DNA of 64,000 bases from Bacillus manliponensis. Lineage in GTDB: Bacteria; Bacillota; Bacilli; Bacillales; Bacillaceae_G. The stretch lies in contig NZ_JOTN01000006.1 of the NCBI RefSeq assembly GCF_000712595.1, positions 141,781 to 205,780 on the forward strand, written 5' to 3'. The notes beneath the pieces were generated by a model. That model saw only the letters and a program-made list of their open reading frames with translations, made no database searches and had not been told where the DNA came from. This document shows positions 32,006 through 40,307 of the stretch, one piece after another. Both the position numbers and the translations under genes were made by a program. Within the stretch, counting starts at the first letter, position 1, and every line of letters begins with the position of its first letter.

Positions 32006-33496
32006 ATGGCGAGTGTAGTAGAATGGTTAGTAGGACAGGTCTGGAGTATTGGATTAGTAATTTTTGCATTAGGAGCTGGGATTTACTTCTCTGTTATAAC
32101 AAGATTTGTACAAATTCGTTATTTTATAGAAATGATAAAATTACTTAGAGAAGGCAAAAGTTCAAACGAAGGCATTTCATCTTTTCAAGCTTTTTGTTTA
32201 TCATTATCTGGCCGTGTGGGAGTTGGGAATATTGCGGGGGTAGCAACAGCAATTGCTTTCGGTGGTCCTGGAGCTGTGTTTTGGATGTGGGTGATGGCGT
32301 TGCTCGGCGGGGCTAGTGCATTTGTAGAATCGACCCTTTCTCAGTTGTATAAAACGAAAGTTGGAGATGAGTATCGCGGGGGAACACCGTATTTTATTGA
32401 AAAAGGTTTAAAAATGAAATGGTTTGCGGTTCTTGTTGCAATTGTTGTTACACTTTCTTATGGATTGTTATTACCAGGAATACAATCAAGTAGCATTGCA
32501 GTTGGATTTGAAAATTCGTCTCAAATAAGCAAATACATTACAGGTATTTTATTAGTAGCTTTACTTGGTGCAATTATTTTTGGTGGTGTAAAACGAATTG
32601 CAGTTGCTTCACAAATGTTAGTCCCTTTTATGGCAATTGGGTATGTAATCGTTACATGTATAGTACTACTTGCCAATGTAACAGAAATCCCAACTATGTT
32701 TGCCCTTATTTTTTCTAGTGCATTTGGAACAAACGAACTATTTGGAGGAATTGTTGGAGCTGCGATTGCTTGGGGTGTAAAACGAGCTGTTTTTTCAAAT
32801 GTTGCCGGTGTTGGTGAAGCAACATATAGTTCAGCGGCTGCTGAAGTGTCACATCCTGCGAAGCAAGGTCTCGTGCAAGCTTTCTCTGTTTATATTGATA
32901 CAATTGTTGTCTGTACAGCAACTGCACTTATGATTTTAATAACAGGAATGTATAATGTAACACCAGAAGGACAAAAGCCTATCGTTCAAAAGATGGGAAA
33001 TATAGAAGCTGGTCCGGTTTATACACAACAAGCTGTAGAAACAATATTCCCTGGATTCGGTCCATTATTTGTCTCCATCGCAATCTTTTTCTTCGCTTTT
33101 ACTACACTACTTGCTTACTACTATATTGCAGAAACTACACTCATTTATTTAGATCACAAATTCAAATGGAAATGGTTAAAAACTGTACTGAAAGTTGTTT
33201 TTTTGATTATGGTTTATATCGGAAGTGTTGAATCCGCTTCTCTCTTATGGAACCTTGGAGATTTAGGAATTGGCAGTATGGCTTGGCTCAATCTTCTTGC
33301 CATTATATTATTAACAAAGCCAGCTTTAAAAGTATTAAAAGACTATGAAAAGCAAAGGAAAGAAGGAAAAGATCCAGTATTTGATCCGAAACAAGCTGGA
33401 ATTGAAGGTGTTGAGTTTTGGGAAGATGTGTATACGAATAAAGAAGGAATGGTTGTAGAAGAAAGTGTTTCTACTGATAATAATCTCAAATTATAG
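32006..33496 (+). CDS. AGCS family sodium:amino acid symporter
   Basis: 496 aa from ATG 32006, with AAGAGGGG 5 nt upstream. About 11 membrane helices. The family signature region GRVGVGNIAGVATAIAFGGP is present, followed by VESTLSQLYK and YRGGTPYFIEKGL. AGCS (AlsT/DagA) carriers bring alanine, glycine, glutamine or related amino acids in with sodium. As the last gene of the plus arm it probably imports hydroxyproline or proline. It ends with an acidic cytoplasmic tail. Confidence 0.85.
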   Translation: MASVVEWLVGQVWSIGLVIFALGAGIYFSVITRFVQIRYFIEMIKLLREGKSSNEGISSFQAFCLSLSGRVGVGNIAGVATAIAFGGPGAVFWMWVMALLGGASAFVESTLSQLYKTKVGDEYRGGTPYFIEKGLKMKWFAVLVAIVVTLSYGLLLPGIQSSSIAVGFENSSQISKYITGILLVALLGAIIFGGVKRIAVASQMLVPFMAIGYVIVTCIVLLANVTEIPTMFALIFSSAFGTNELFGGIVGAAIAWGVKRAVFSNVAGVGEATYSSAAAEVSHPAKQGLVQAFSVYIDTIVVCTATALMILITGMYNVTPEGQKPIVQKMGNIEAGPVYTQQAVETIFPGFGPLFVSIAIFFFAFTTLLAYYYIAETTLIYLDHKFKWKWLKTVLKVVFLIMVYIGSVESASLLWNLGDLGIGSMAWLNLLAIILLTKPALKVLKDYEKQRKEGKDPVFDPKQAGIEGVEFWEDVYTNKEGMVVEESVSTDNNLKL

Positions 33497-33587
33497 TGAA
33501 AAATAGCTCCCGCATGCTATCTTTTTGGATATAATCATTGTCTTTGTAAATACTAAACCTCATATATTATGTAATGGAGGGAATATG

Positions 33588-33950
33588 ATGGAATATCAAC
33601 AAAATTCTACAAATGAAGCACTTGTTCATTACAAAGAAGGGCTCGGTAAGTTTACCCAGCAAATACCTGACGTCGCAGAAGCTTATAATGCCTTTACGCA
33701 GGCCTGTTTTCAAGAAGGTACTTTAACAAAACGCGAGAAACAGTTAATTGCATTAGGCATTAGTTTAGCAATGCAAGATGAATACTGTACAATTTATCAT
33801 ACGAAAGGTTGTATTGATCAAGGTTGTTCCGATAAAGAAGTACTAGAAGCATGCGGCGTGGCGGCAGCTTTTGCAGGTGGAGCAGCTATGAGTCAAGCGG
33901 TGACGTTAGTGCAAGAATGTATGACGGAATTAAGAGGATCACAACATTAA
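33588..33950 (+). CDS. Carboxymuconolactone decarboxylase/AhpD-like protein
   Basis: 120 aa from the second of two adjacent ATGs (33588; GGAGGG 7 nt upstream). All-helical AhpD-like core: LTKREKQLIALGISLAMQDE followed by CTIYHTKGCIDQG. Only one Cys occupies the place of the CxxC pair of AhpD, so a peroxiredoxin-reducing role is doubtful. It could be a gamma-carboxymuconolactone decarboxylase-type enzyme or an orphan. It follows the symporter at 91 bp, and a bcr1-type repeat follows. Confidence 0.8.
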   Translation: MEYQQNSTNEALVHYKEGLGKFTQQIPDVAEAYNAFTQACFQEGTLTKREKQLIALGISLAMQDEYCTIYHTKGCIDQGCSDKEVLEACGVAAAFAGGAAMSQAVTLVQECMTELRGSQH

Positions 33951-34001
33951 ATAGCACATTACGGAGGTATATAGGTTAGCGATTTGTAAAATCTCCATTG
34001 A

Positions 34002-34159
34002 TTTATCCCGCATTAACGGGCTATAAGACTCCCACCCCAAAGCTTAGGGAAGTGAAGAAGTTTAGGTAGGAGATAAACAGCCCATAAAAGCCCGATTCGT
34101 TCAACTAACAATCAGTGGGGGGATAGAGGAAACCCCGACTGATTGAAGTTTCACTTTAT
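34002..34159 (+). repeat. bcr1-type dispersed repeat, copy 2 (full length)
   Basis: 158 bp starting TTTAT (34002-34006) and ending TTTAT (34155-34159). Internal order: CCCGCATTAACGGG hairpin, AGACTCCCACCCC pairing with GGTAGGAG, GCCCATAAAAGCCCG, CAGTGGGGGG/CCCCGACTG hairpin, GAAGTTTCACTTTAT. It fits the bcr1 family of the B. cereus group in length and terminal TTTAT, as I recall that family. It sits between the AhpD-like gene and a convergent acetyltransferase gene and is structured RNA if transcribed. Confidence 0.88.
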
Positions 34160-34173
34160 TGTAAGAAAAAGGT

Positions 34174-34205
34174 AAAAGGGTGTTGCATGTAACACCCTTT
34201 TTACT
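34174..34205. terminator. Bidirectional terminator
   Basis: AAAAGGGTGTT (34174-34184) and AACACCCTTTT (34191-34201), followed by TTACTTT; on the minus strand it overlaps the acetyltransferase stop codon. Confidence 0.85.
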
Positions 34206-34656
34206 TTAAATCTTGTGACATGCGCACCATGTCTAGGCACTGTATACCATTTTCAAAAATTGGTTCGTCGTAATGTCGTATAAAGAAATCTTTATCAATA
34301 TGAGTCATTCTAAAACCACATTTTTGATATAGTGCTAATTGAGTCACCCCTGAATTACCAGTTCCAATTTCAATTGTTTTGTATCCTTCCTGTTTGGCTA
34401 TTTCAATTGCATGTTGTACAAGTTGTTTACCGTATCCTTTTCCGTGTTGTTCTTCTTCAATAGCTATATTTACGAGTTCTACTGTTTCTGGGCGAGTAGG
34501 AATAAGGACATATGTACCTATAATTCGTCCACCTGTCTCCATCACATAACATTGACCTCTCGTTATATATTCCTTTATAAGTTTCTCTGAAGGGTCTGCT
34601 AATAATAATAGTTGCATCGGTACATCCTCTAACTCTTGCAGTAATCGAATAACCAT
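34201..34656 (-). CDS. GNAT family N-acetyltransferase
   Basis: 151 aa from ATG 34656, with AGGAGG 6-7 nt upstream. The acetyl-CoA motif reads IAIEEEQHGKGYGKQLVQHAI (motif A, Q/RxxGxG/A), preceded by RIIGTYVLIPTRPETVELVN and followed by EIGTGNSGVTQLALYQKCGFR. Substrate unknown. Divergent from the chitin oxidase gene. Confidence 0.9.
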   Translation of the reverse strand: MVIRLLQELEDVPMQLLLLADPSEKLIKEYITRGQCYVMETGGRIIGTYVLIPTRPETVELVNIAIEEEQHGKGYGKQLVQHAIEIAKQEGYKTIEIGTGNSGVTQLALYQKCGFRMTHIDKDFFIRHYDEPIFENGIQCLDMVRMSQDLK

Positions 34657-34844
34657 CTTTTCCTCCTGTTTGATTTTTAGATTTACCAATATTGTACAAT
34701 AGATAAGATAGTAAGAAAAACATATAAATTGAACTTGAGAAAGTTCCGAAATAGACGAATAGACAACTAGATTCCGTTATAATGTAGATAAGATGACTGT
34801 GTAGGGTCATATGTCATCACTCTATCGTTTGAGGGGGAAAAGGG

Positions 34845-35591
34845 ATGAAAAGGAAAGGAAACAGGTTAAAAGATTCGATTCGTATTTCTTTACTATGCGG
34901 GGCATGTATGATTGGACTGTCTACATTTAGTTTTGCGGGAAAGGCTTCGGCACATGGATATGTTGAATCACCAGCAAGTCGTGCGTATTTATGTAAGCAA
35001 GGTGTGAATGTGAACTGTGGCCTTGTTCAATATGAACCACAAAGTATAGAAGCACGTGGATCATTTCCGCAGCTTGGTCCATCTGATGGACAAATTGCGG
35101 GCGGTGGTATATTTCCAGAGTTAGATGCACAATCTATTGATCGTTGGGAAAAGGTAACGTTAAACGGAGGAAAGAACACATTCCAATGGAAATTAACAGC
35201 ACCGCACAGTACGAGAGAGTGGAAGTATTATATTACAAAGAAAGATTGGGATCCAAACAAACCATTAACACGCTCACAGTTAGAAACAATTCCTTTTTAT
35301 CAAAAAAATGATGGTGGAGTTAGACCAGGAAACACAGTTGTACACGAAGCAAATGTACCAACAGATCGCAGTGGCTATCACCTTATTTTAGCTGTTTGGG
35401 AAATTGCTGATACACCAAATGCTTTTTATCAAGTTATTGACGTAAATCTTGTAAACAATGGTTTGCCAAATGTGATATCTTCACTTCATACACAGGCTGT
35501 TCCGTCAGTCTTTCCATATGAAACGGTTGCTAAGTCTGAGTCATCAATTGAAAGTACAGAAATATTATGTGGAATAGAAGAAAATAAATAA
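34845..35591 (+). CDS. AA10 lytic polysaccharide monooxygenase (chitin-binding protein)
   Basis: 248 aa, secreted. The signal peptide (1-36) ends ASA, exposing His37 as the mature N-terminus (HGYVESPASR), one half of the copper histidine brace; the other is His121 in LTAPHSTREWKYY. The mature AA10 domain extends to about residue 205 (FYQVIDVNL). It oxidatively cleaves chitin (or cellulose) outside the cell. The last 40 residues are polar, match no carbohydrate-binding module I know, and may be a linker left after loss of a C-terminal module. ATG at 34845 follows GAGGGGG. Monocistronic. Confidence 0.9.
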   Translation: MKRKGNRLKDSIRISLLCGACMIGLSTFSFAGKASAHGYVESPASRAYLCKQGVNVNCGLVQYEPQSIEARGSFPQLGPSDGQIAGGGIFPELDAQSIDRWEKVTLNGGKNTFQWKLTAPHSTREWKYYITKKDWDPNKPLTRSQLETIPFYQKNDGGVRPGNTVVHEANVPTDRSGYHLILAVWEIADTPNAFYQVIDVNLVNNGLPNVISSLHTQAVPSVFPYETVAKSESSIESTEILCGIEENK

Positions 35592-35623
35592 ATTCCGGAA
35601 TATAAAAACTGAATTTTATGTTA

Positions 35624-35658
35624 AATACCATTCAAGATTATTTGAATGGTATTTTCTT
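35624..35658 (+). terminator. Rho-independent terminator
   Basis: 12-bp arms AATACCATTCAA (35624-35635) and TTGAATGGTATT (35642-35653), followed by TTCTTG. Confidence 0.85.
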
Positions 35659-35777
35659 GTGAAGAGGAAAATCTATGGTAGATTGCGAAAAAAATGCAGT
35701 TATTTATAAAAAAATCCCTTTAAAATATTGTCATATTTGCTCCTATAAGATATTCTTTTGTTGAAGAGGTGGAAATC

Positions 35778-36710
35778 ATGGAAAAAGTACTAGTTTTCGG
35801 GCATAAAAACCCAGATACAGATGCAATTTGTTCTGCGATTGCTTACGCAGAGTTAAAAAAAGAATTAGGAATGAACGCTGAGCCTGTACGTTTAGGTGAA
35901 ATCAGCGGTGAAACACAATTTGTTTTAGACTATTTTAAAGTAGAAGGACCACGTTTCGTTGAGACAGTTGCAAATGAAGTTGATAACGTTATTTTAGTTG
36001 ACCATAACGAGCGTCAACAAAGTGCAAACGACATTGAGTCTGTTCGTGTATTAGAAGTAATCGATCATCACCGTATTGCAAACTTTGAAACAAGCGATCC
36101 TTTATACTATCGCTGTGAGCCAGTTGGATGTACAGCTACAATCTTAAACAAAATGTACAAAGAAAACGGTGTTGCAATTCGTAAAGAAGTTGCAGGTTTA
36201 ATGCTATCTGCAATCATTTCAGATTCTTTATTATTCAAATCGCCAACTTGCACAGAGCAAGATGTTGCTGCTGCTCGTGAGTTAGCTGAAATCGCTGGCG
36301 TTGACGCAGAAAGCTACGGTTTAGAAATGCTAAAAGCTGGTGCAGATTTAAGCGGTAAAACAATGGAGCAATTAATTTCTCTTGACGCAAAAGAATTCCA
36401 AATGGGTTCTGCGAAAGTTGAAATTGCACAAGTAAACGCTGTTGATACAAACGACGTGCTTGCACATCAAGCAGAATTAGAAAAAGTAATTTCTGCAGTA
36501 GTAGAAGAAAAAGGCTTAGACCTATTCTTCTTCGTTGTAACAGACATCTTAACAAATGATTCTGTTGGACTTGCAATCGGTAAAGCAGCAAACGTTGTTG
36601 AGAAAGCATACAACGTAACATTAGAGAATAACACAGCACTATTAAAAGGTGTAGTGTCTCGTAAGAAACAAATCGTTCCTGTATTAACAGAAACGTTCCA
36701 AACTGTATAA
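35778..36710 (+). CDS. ppaC: Manganese-dependent inorganic pyrophosphatase
   Basis: 310 aa from ATG 35778 (GAGGTGG upstream), the standard class II length. DHH family motifs: [17 protein letters not shown] (metal site), [17 protein letters not shown] (DHH), and the C-terminal DHHA2 substrate loop with VSRKKQIVP (SRKKQ signature). It hydrolyses pyrophosphate in the cytoplasm, pulling biosynthetic reactions forward. Codon choice is tighter than in its neighbours, as expected for a well-expressed housekeeping gene. A terminator follows at once. Confidence 0.95.
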   Translation: MEKVLVFGHKNPDTDAICSAIAYAELKKELGMNAEPVRLGEISGETQFVLDYFKVEGPRFVETVANEVDNVILVDHNERQQSANDIESVRVLEVIDHHRIANFETSDPLYYRCEPVGCTATILNKMYKENGVAIRKEVAGLMLSAIISDSLLFKSPTCTEQDVAAARELAEIAGVDAESYGLEMLKAGADLSGKTMEQLISLDAKEFQMGSAKVEIAQVNAVDTNDVLAHQAELEKVISAVVEEKGLDLFFFVVTDILTNDSVGLAIGKAANVVEKAYNVTLENNTALLKGVVSRKKQIVPVLTETFQTV

Positions 36711-36716
36711 GATAAA

Positions 36717-36753
36717 AAAGAAGAACAAGTGGGAAATCTGCTTGTTCTTTTTT
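36717..36753 (+). terminator. Rho-independent terminator after ppaC
   Basis: AAGAACAAG (36721-36729) and CTTGTTCTT (36741-36749) plus outer A-U pairs, ending in TTTTTT. Confidence 0.88.
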
Positions 36754-36806
36754 GTGATAAAATGGAAATGTTCAGTTTATTTTCTTATGCAGAAAGGATG
36801 TTACAT

Positions 36807-37331
36807 ATGTTTTTTCTACAAATGGCAGGATTCCCTGGCTCTGGGAAATCGACATTAGCTAGAGCAATAGCTAAACATACAAATGCAGTAATTATCGATC
36901 ATGATATTGTGAAGTCAGCACTGTTACAATCTTTAGAAGCTCATCATGTACAAACAGATGCAGCTGGTCATATTTCATACAGCATTGAATGGTCTTTAAT
37001 TGATTTTCATTTATCTCAAGGGCATAGTGTAATACTAGATAGCCCTTGCTTTTATGAAGAAATGCTTCAAAAGGGGAAAGATTTATGTGAAAAATATGGA
37101 GCACAGTATAAATATATTGAATGTTACTTAAATGATAGAAAAGAGATCAATAGAAGACTAAAGAGTCGTGAGAGAATGATTAGTCAAATTGAAGAAATTG
37201 CTTCGGAATCTGGGTTTCATACTTGGGTGAATAATAGTAAAAAGCCTGAGAAAGATTCATATCTTGTTGTAGAATCAGGAAAACCATTACATACATACTT
37301 AGATGATGTAATCATTTATATAAATGATTAG
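36807..37331 (+). CDS. P-loop (AAA_33-type) kinase-like ATPase
   Basis: 174 aa from ATG 36807, with AGAAAGG upstream; the longer frame from 36729 begins inside the ppaC terminator. Walker A GFPGSGKST is at residues 8-16, followed by IIDHDIVKSALL (Walker-B-like), DSPCFYEEML, and an arginine-rich lid (NRRLKSRERM). It resembles small nucleotide or antibiotic phosphotransferase kinases. Substrate unknown. The next gene follows closely and may be cotranscribed. Confidence 0.8.
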   Translation: MFFLQMAGFPGSGKSTLARAIAKHTNAVIIDHDIVKSALLQSLEAHHVQTDAAGHISYSIEWSLIDFHLSQGHSVILDSPCFYEEMLQKGKDLCEKYGAQYKYIECYLNDRKEINRRLKSRERMISQIEEIASESGFHTWVNNSKKPEKDSYLVVESGKPLHTYLDDVIIYIND

Positions 37332-37350
37332 AGAAGGAACGATTAAGAAA

Positions 37351-37803
37351 ATGAAAAGATTATGTATTATCCCATGTGGAGCAAAGAAAATTTGGGATAA
37401 ATATCCGCAAGAAGGACCGACAGAAGCGCGTCACACTTACATAAGCCCTTTTGGCAAAGCATGCCAAGCTTATGCATCGCAGTTTTTTGAAAACTGGGTG
37501 ATTTTATCTGCAAAACATGGATTTTTATTTCCTACTGACATCGTAAAAGAAAACTACGATCTTGCTTTTGATTCGAAAAGTTCTGAGATTATTTCAATTG
37601 AAAGCTTACAAACTCAAATGAAAGAGAAGGGGTTACTTGAATTTGATGAAGTTGTTTTACTAGCAGGAAAAAAACATAAAAAAGTAGTAGAGAAGTTGTA
37701 TTCAAAAGAAAAATTGGTATACCCGTTAGAAGGATGTAAAGGAATTGGTTATATGTTACAAAACCTAAAGCATGCGATTAATAATCAGGAAGAGATACAA
37801 TGA
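37351..37803 (+). CDS. DUF6884 domain protein
   Basis: 150 aa from ATG 37351; the ATG at 37324 overlaps the preceding gene and has no site. Motifs: CIIPCGAKKIWDK at the N-terminus, an ISPFGKACQAYA helix, and ILSAKHGFLFP, the DUF6884 pattern (related to proteins beside tRNA-modification or base-modification enzymes). The conserved Cys, Lys and His suggest an enzyme. It is cotranscribed with the P-loop kinase-like gene and ends in a terminator. Confidence 0.8.
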   Translation: MKRLCIIPCGAKKIWDKYPQEGPTEARHTYISPFGKACQAYASQFFENWVILSAKHGFLFPTDIVKENYDLAFDSKSSEIISIESLQTQMKEKGLLEFDEVVLLAGKKHKKVVEKLYSKEKLVYPLEGCKGIGYMLQNLKHAINNQEEIQ

Positions 37804-37865
37804 ATTTTTAAAGAAAAACCTTGTGTTCGTTCCAAAAGGAAAGGTGAGAGGTTGCAGTATCATGT

Positions 37866-37890
37866 GAGAGCTAATAAGGCTCTCTTTTTT
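37866..37890 (+). terminator. Rho-independent terminator
   Basis: GAGAGC (37866-37871) and GCTCTC (37879-37884), then TTTTTT. Confidence 0.8.
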
Positions 37891-38030
37891 AGCACATTTG
37901 GGGTAAAATTATGGTATATATTCGACGGATAGGAACATAATTAACTTATTAACGGTGGATACCAGTTTATGTATTCACATATTTTTAACATATTAGAGGT
38001 ATTAAGCCATAATAAATATACATTTTATGC

Positions 38031-38076
38031 TATACTATTAAACGTTCCAGTTGTCAGACGACTGAAGAGTGGAACG
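38031..38076 (+). promoter_or_regulatory. deoC promoter with downstream dyad operator
   Basis: A -10-like TATACT lies at 38031-38036. Just after it, CGTTCC (38043-38048) pairs with GGAACG (38071-38076), and between them lies TTGTCAGACGA (38051-38061), close to the TTGTCnGACAA half-palindrome of GntR/FadR-type operators. The position downstream of -10 suits repression. No regulator gene is adjacent. Confidence 0.5.
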
Positions 38077-38110
38077 ATTATGATGTAAATACGAAAGGGG
38101 CAAAATCCTA

Positions 38111-38776
38111 ATGAATTATGCTAAATTAATTGATCATACGTTATTAAAACCAGATACGAAAAAGGAAGCAATTATTACATTATGTGAAGAAGCGAAAAAG
38201 TATGGATTTGCATCTGTATGTATAAACCCAACTTGGATTGAAACAGCAGCTGAACTATTAAAAGGAACAGACGTAAAAGTATGTACAGTAATCGGTTTCC
38301 CTCTTGGAGCAAATACACCAGAGACAAAAGCATTTGAAGCGAAGGATGCGATTGAAAAGGGTGCAACAGAAGTTGATACAGTAATTAATATTGGTGCGTT
38401 AAAAGATAAAAATGATGAGTTAGTAGAACGTGATGTACGCGCAGTTGTAGAAGCTGCGAAAGGAAAGGCGCTAGTAAAGGTTATCATTGAGGCTTCTCTA
38501 TTAACAGAAGAAGAAAAAGTTCGCGCTTGTGAACTAGCTGTAAAAGCTGGCGCAGATTATGTAAAAACATCAACTGGTTTTTCAACTGGTGGGGCGACAG
38601 TAGAGGACGTAGCGTTAATGAGAAAAACTGTAGGTCCAGAAATTGGAGTGAAACCATCTGGTGGTGTACGTAGTGAACAAGATTTAGAATCTATGGTAAA
38701 AGCTGGTGCAACTCGTATTGGTACAAGTTCTGCTATCGCACTATTGAATGGAAAAGCGCAAGAAGTAGGCTATTGA
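38111..38776 (+). CDS. deoC: Deoxyribose-phosphate aldolase
   Basis: 221 aa, full length. Class I aldolase TIM barrel: [12 protein letters not shown] at the N-terminus, [12 protein letters not shown], the Schiff-base Lys in [11 protein letters not shown] (VKVI motif), and the proton-relay Lys in [16 protein letters not shown]. It splits 2-deoxyribose 5-phosphate into acetaldehyde and glyceraldehyde 3-phosphate during deoxynucleoside catabolism. It stands alone, without the pdp/nupC genes that often accompany it. ATG at 38111 follows AAAGGGG. Confidence 0.96.
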   Translation: MNYAKLIDHTLLKPDTKKEAIITLCEEAKKYGFASVCINPTWIETAAELLKGTDVKVCTVIGFPLGANTPETKAFEAKDAIEKGATEVDTVINIGALKDKNDELVERDVRAVVEAAKGKALVKVIIEASLLTEEEKVRACELAVKAGADYVKTSTGFSTGGATVEDVALMRKTVGPEIGVKPSGGVRSEQDLESMVKAGATRIGTSSAIALLNGKAQEVGY

Positions 38777-38792
38777 AACTAATATTTTTCCT

Positions 38793-38822
38793 AGGTTGTG
38801 GAGATTCCACAACCTTTTTGTT
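38793..38822 (+). terminator. deoC terminator
   Basis: 10-bp arms AGGTTGTGGA (38793-38802) and TCCACAACCT (38806-38815), then TTTTG. Confidence 0.88.
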
Positions 38823-38844
38823 TCAGTTTCATCGCATAACTGTA

Positions 38845-39090
38845 TTAGAAGTTTACTACTCCTCCAATATGATGTATATGAATAGAAGGGGTGTAATAAA
38901 TAATTGGATGTGTTACTGGATGATAAATCGCTTGAGGATAATGCATAGGTGCTACACCTGGAACATGTGCATATTGCCATATAAACGGTGACTGAATCCC
39001 TACATCAGACGATGCGGTATGAACAGGAGCAACGTGTACTGGGGGAGATGTGACGACAGGCGAAACGATTCGAAGCGGTAGAAAATACAT
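38845..39090 (-). CDS. Small Pro/His/Val-rich protein, possibly spore-associated
   Basis: 81 aa from ATG 39090, with AGGAGTG 7-8 nt upstream, which makes this a convincing gene despite its size. The composition is unusual: about ten His, many Pro, Tyr and Val (PPVHVAPVHTA, AIYHPVTHP, SIHIHHIGG), no Cys, no signal peptide, no membrane helix. Such composition resembles small spore coat/inner coat proteins such as CotD-like ones, but no signature is identifiable. Function unknown. Confidence 0.65.
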   Translation of the reverse strand: MYFLPLRIVSPVVTSPPVHVAPVHTASSDVGIQSPFIWQYAHVPGVAPMHYPQAIYHPVTHPIIYYTPSIHIHHIGGVVNF

Positions 39091-39172
39091 GAACAATCAC
39101 TCCTAAATAGAAAGTATGTAGCAGTATATGCTTTTCATTCACCTGTATGTGCACCTAAGAATATAGATAGAC

Positions 39173-39207
39173 AAAAACACGGATTTAGTAAAGAAATCCG
39201 TGTTTTT
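39173..39207. terminator. Bidirectional terminator of the LacI-type gene
   Basis: AAAAACACGGATTT (39173-39186) and AAATCCGTGTTTTT (39193-39206), T-runs on both strands. Confidence 0.88.
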
Positions 39208-40185
39208 TTATGTAGACGTACGTTCTATTATTTGTAGAGGGAGTTCAACGCGCTTTATATTTGTCGTTTCATGCATAATGTTTTCATATAACAACGTAAA
39301 CGCTGTCTTTCCAATTAATTCACTTGAACTCGCAATCGTTGTAACGTCAAACATTTCTCCGATTGGTTGATCATCACAGCCGATTATCGAGATATCTTCT
39401 GGAATTCGGAATCCTTGAGACTGTAATTCTTTTCGAATACTTGCTGCAATATGATTACAAGAAACTAATAGAGCTGTAGGCCTTTTTTTCATCTGTAATA
39501 GTTGTTTCGCAACCTTTTTGCCATCTTCAATCGTTAAACATTCTTCAAGTGCCCACTCTTGTATAAAATCCGTTCCAATTTTTTGTAATCCTTCTATGTA
39601 TGCACGTTTTCGATGTGGGGTATTATGGCTACTTTTCCTTCCGATACAATATCCGATTTTTGCATGACCTTTTTGGATGAGATAATCCATTCCCGCTTTA
39701 AATGTTTTGTAGTAATCGATATGTACACTTGGGACAGAGGGGGCAACATTTGCTTCACATGTTACAATTGGCGCATATGTTGCGAATTGTTCAATAAGAC
39801 TGCAATCATTTAATTTTGAACATAAAATAAGGCCGTCCATTCTTTTGTTTTTAAGCATATGTAAAACTTCTTTTTCTTTACTAGCATTGTTATTCGTTTG
39901 GCATACCATTATATGATAATCGTGTTTTGCAGCTTCTTTAGAAATCCCTTCTAATATGGAGCTATAATACTGGTTATTCATGACAGGTAGTGAAATACCG
40001 ATTACGTTTGTTTTTCCTTTTGAAAGGTGAACGGCATTGCTATTTGGCGTATAGTTTAGTTCTTCCATTACACGAAGAATTTCTGCACGTTTTTGTTCAT
40101 TTACATACGGATGATTATTTAGTACACGTGAAACTGTTGAAACAGATACATTCGCTAGTTTTGCTATTTGTCGTATTGTTGCCAC
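39208..40185 (-). CDS. LacI family transcriptional regulator
   Basis: 325 aa from GTG 40185 (AAAGGAG 7 nt upstream), giving the standard MATIRQIAKLANVSVSTVSRVLN start; the ATG 6 nt earlier abuts the ribosome-binding site. HTH and hinge at residues 1-58, then a periplasmic-binding-protein-like effector core (VIGISLPVMNNQYYSSILEG, IIGCDDQPIGEM). It is divergent from the YczE-like gene, whose promoter contains a LacI-type palindrome. The effector is probably a sugar or nucleoside. Confidence 0.92.
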   Translation of the reverse strand: MATIRQIAKLANVSVSTVSRVLNNHPYVNEQKRAEILRVMEELNYTPNSNAVHLSKGKTNVIGISLPVMNNQYYSSILEGISKEAAKHDYHIMVCQTNNNASKEKEVLHMLKNKRMDGLILCSKLNDCSLIEQFATYAPIVTCEANVAPSVPSVHIDYYKTFKAGMDYLIQKGHAKIGYCIGRKSSHNTPHRKRAYIEGLQKIGTDFIQEWALEECLTIEDGKKVAKQLLQMKKRPTALLVSCNHIAASIRKELQSQGFRIPEDISIIGCDDQPIGEMFDVTTIASSSELIGKTAFTLLYENIMHETTNIKRVELPLQIIERTST

Positions 40186-40245
40186 ATTCATTCTCCTTTG
40201 CTTCATCCAGTATAAAAAAATATATATAGAAATACAATGACCCTC

Positions 40246-40276
40246 TTGACCTGGAACGCGTTTCATCTTTTATGAT
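40246..40276 (+). promoter_or_regulatory. Promoter with LacI-type operator
   Basis: A -35 TTGACC (40246-40251) and -10 TATGAT (40271-40276) bracket TGGAACGCGTTTCA (40252-40265), a palindrome with the central CG typical of LacI/GalR/CcpA-family operators. It lies between the LacI-type gene and the YczE-like gene. Confidence 0.7.
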
Positions 40277-40307
40277 TTCTCTATGAAAGAAAAGGAGATG
40301 GGATAGT

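Noticed and set aside
38134-38487. 117-aa minus-strand frame inside deoC
   Set aside because: Ser/Thr/Phe-rich shadow of a highly biased gene.
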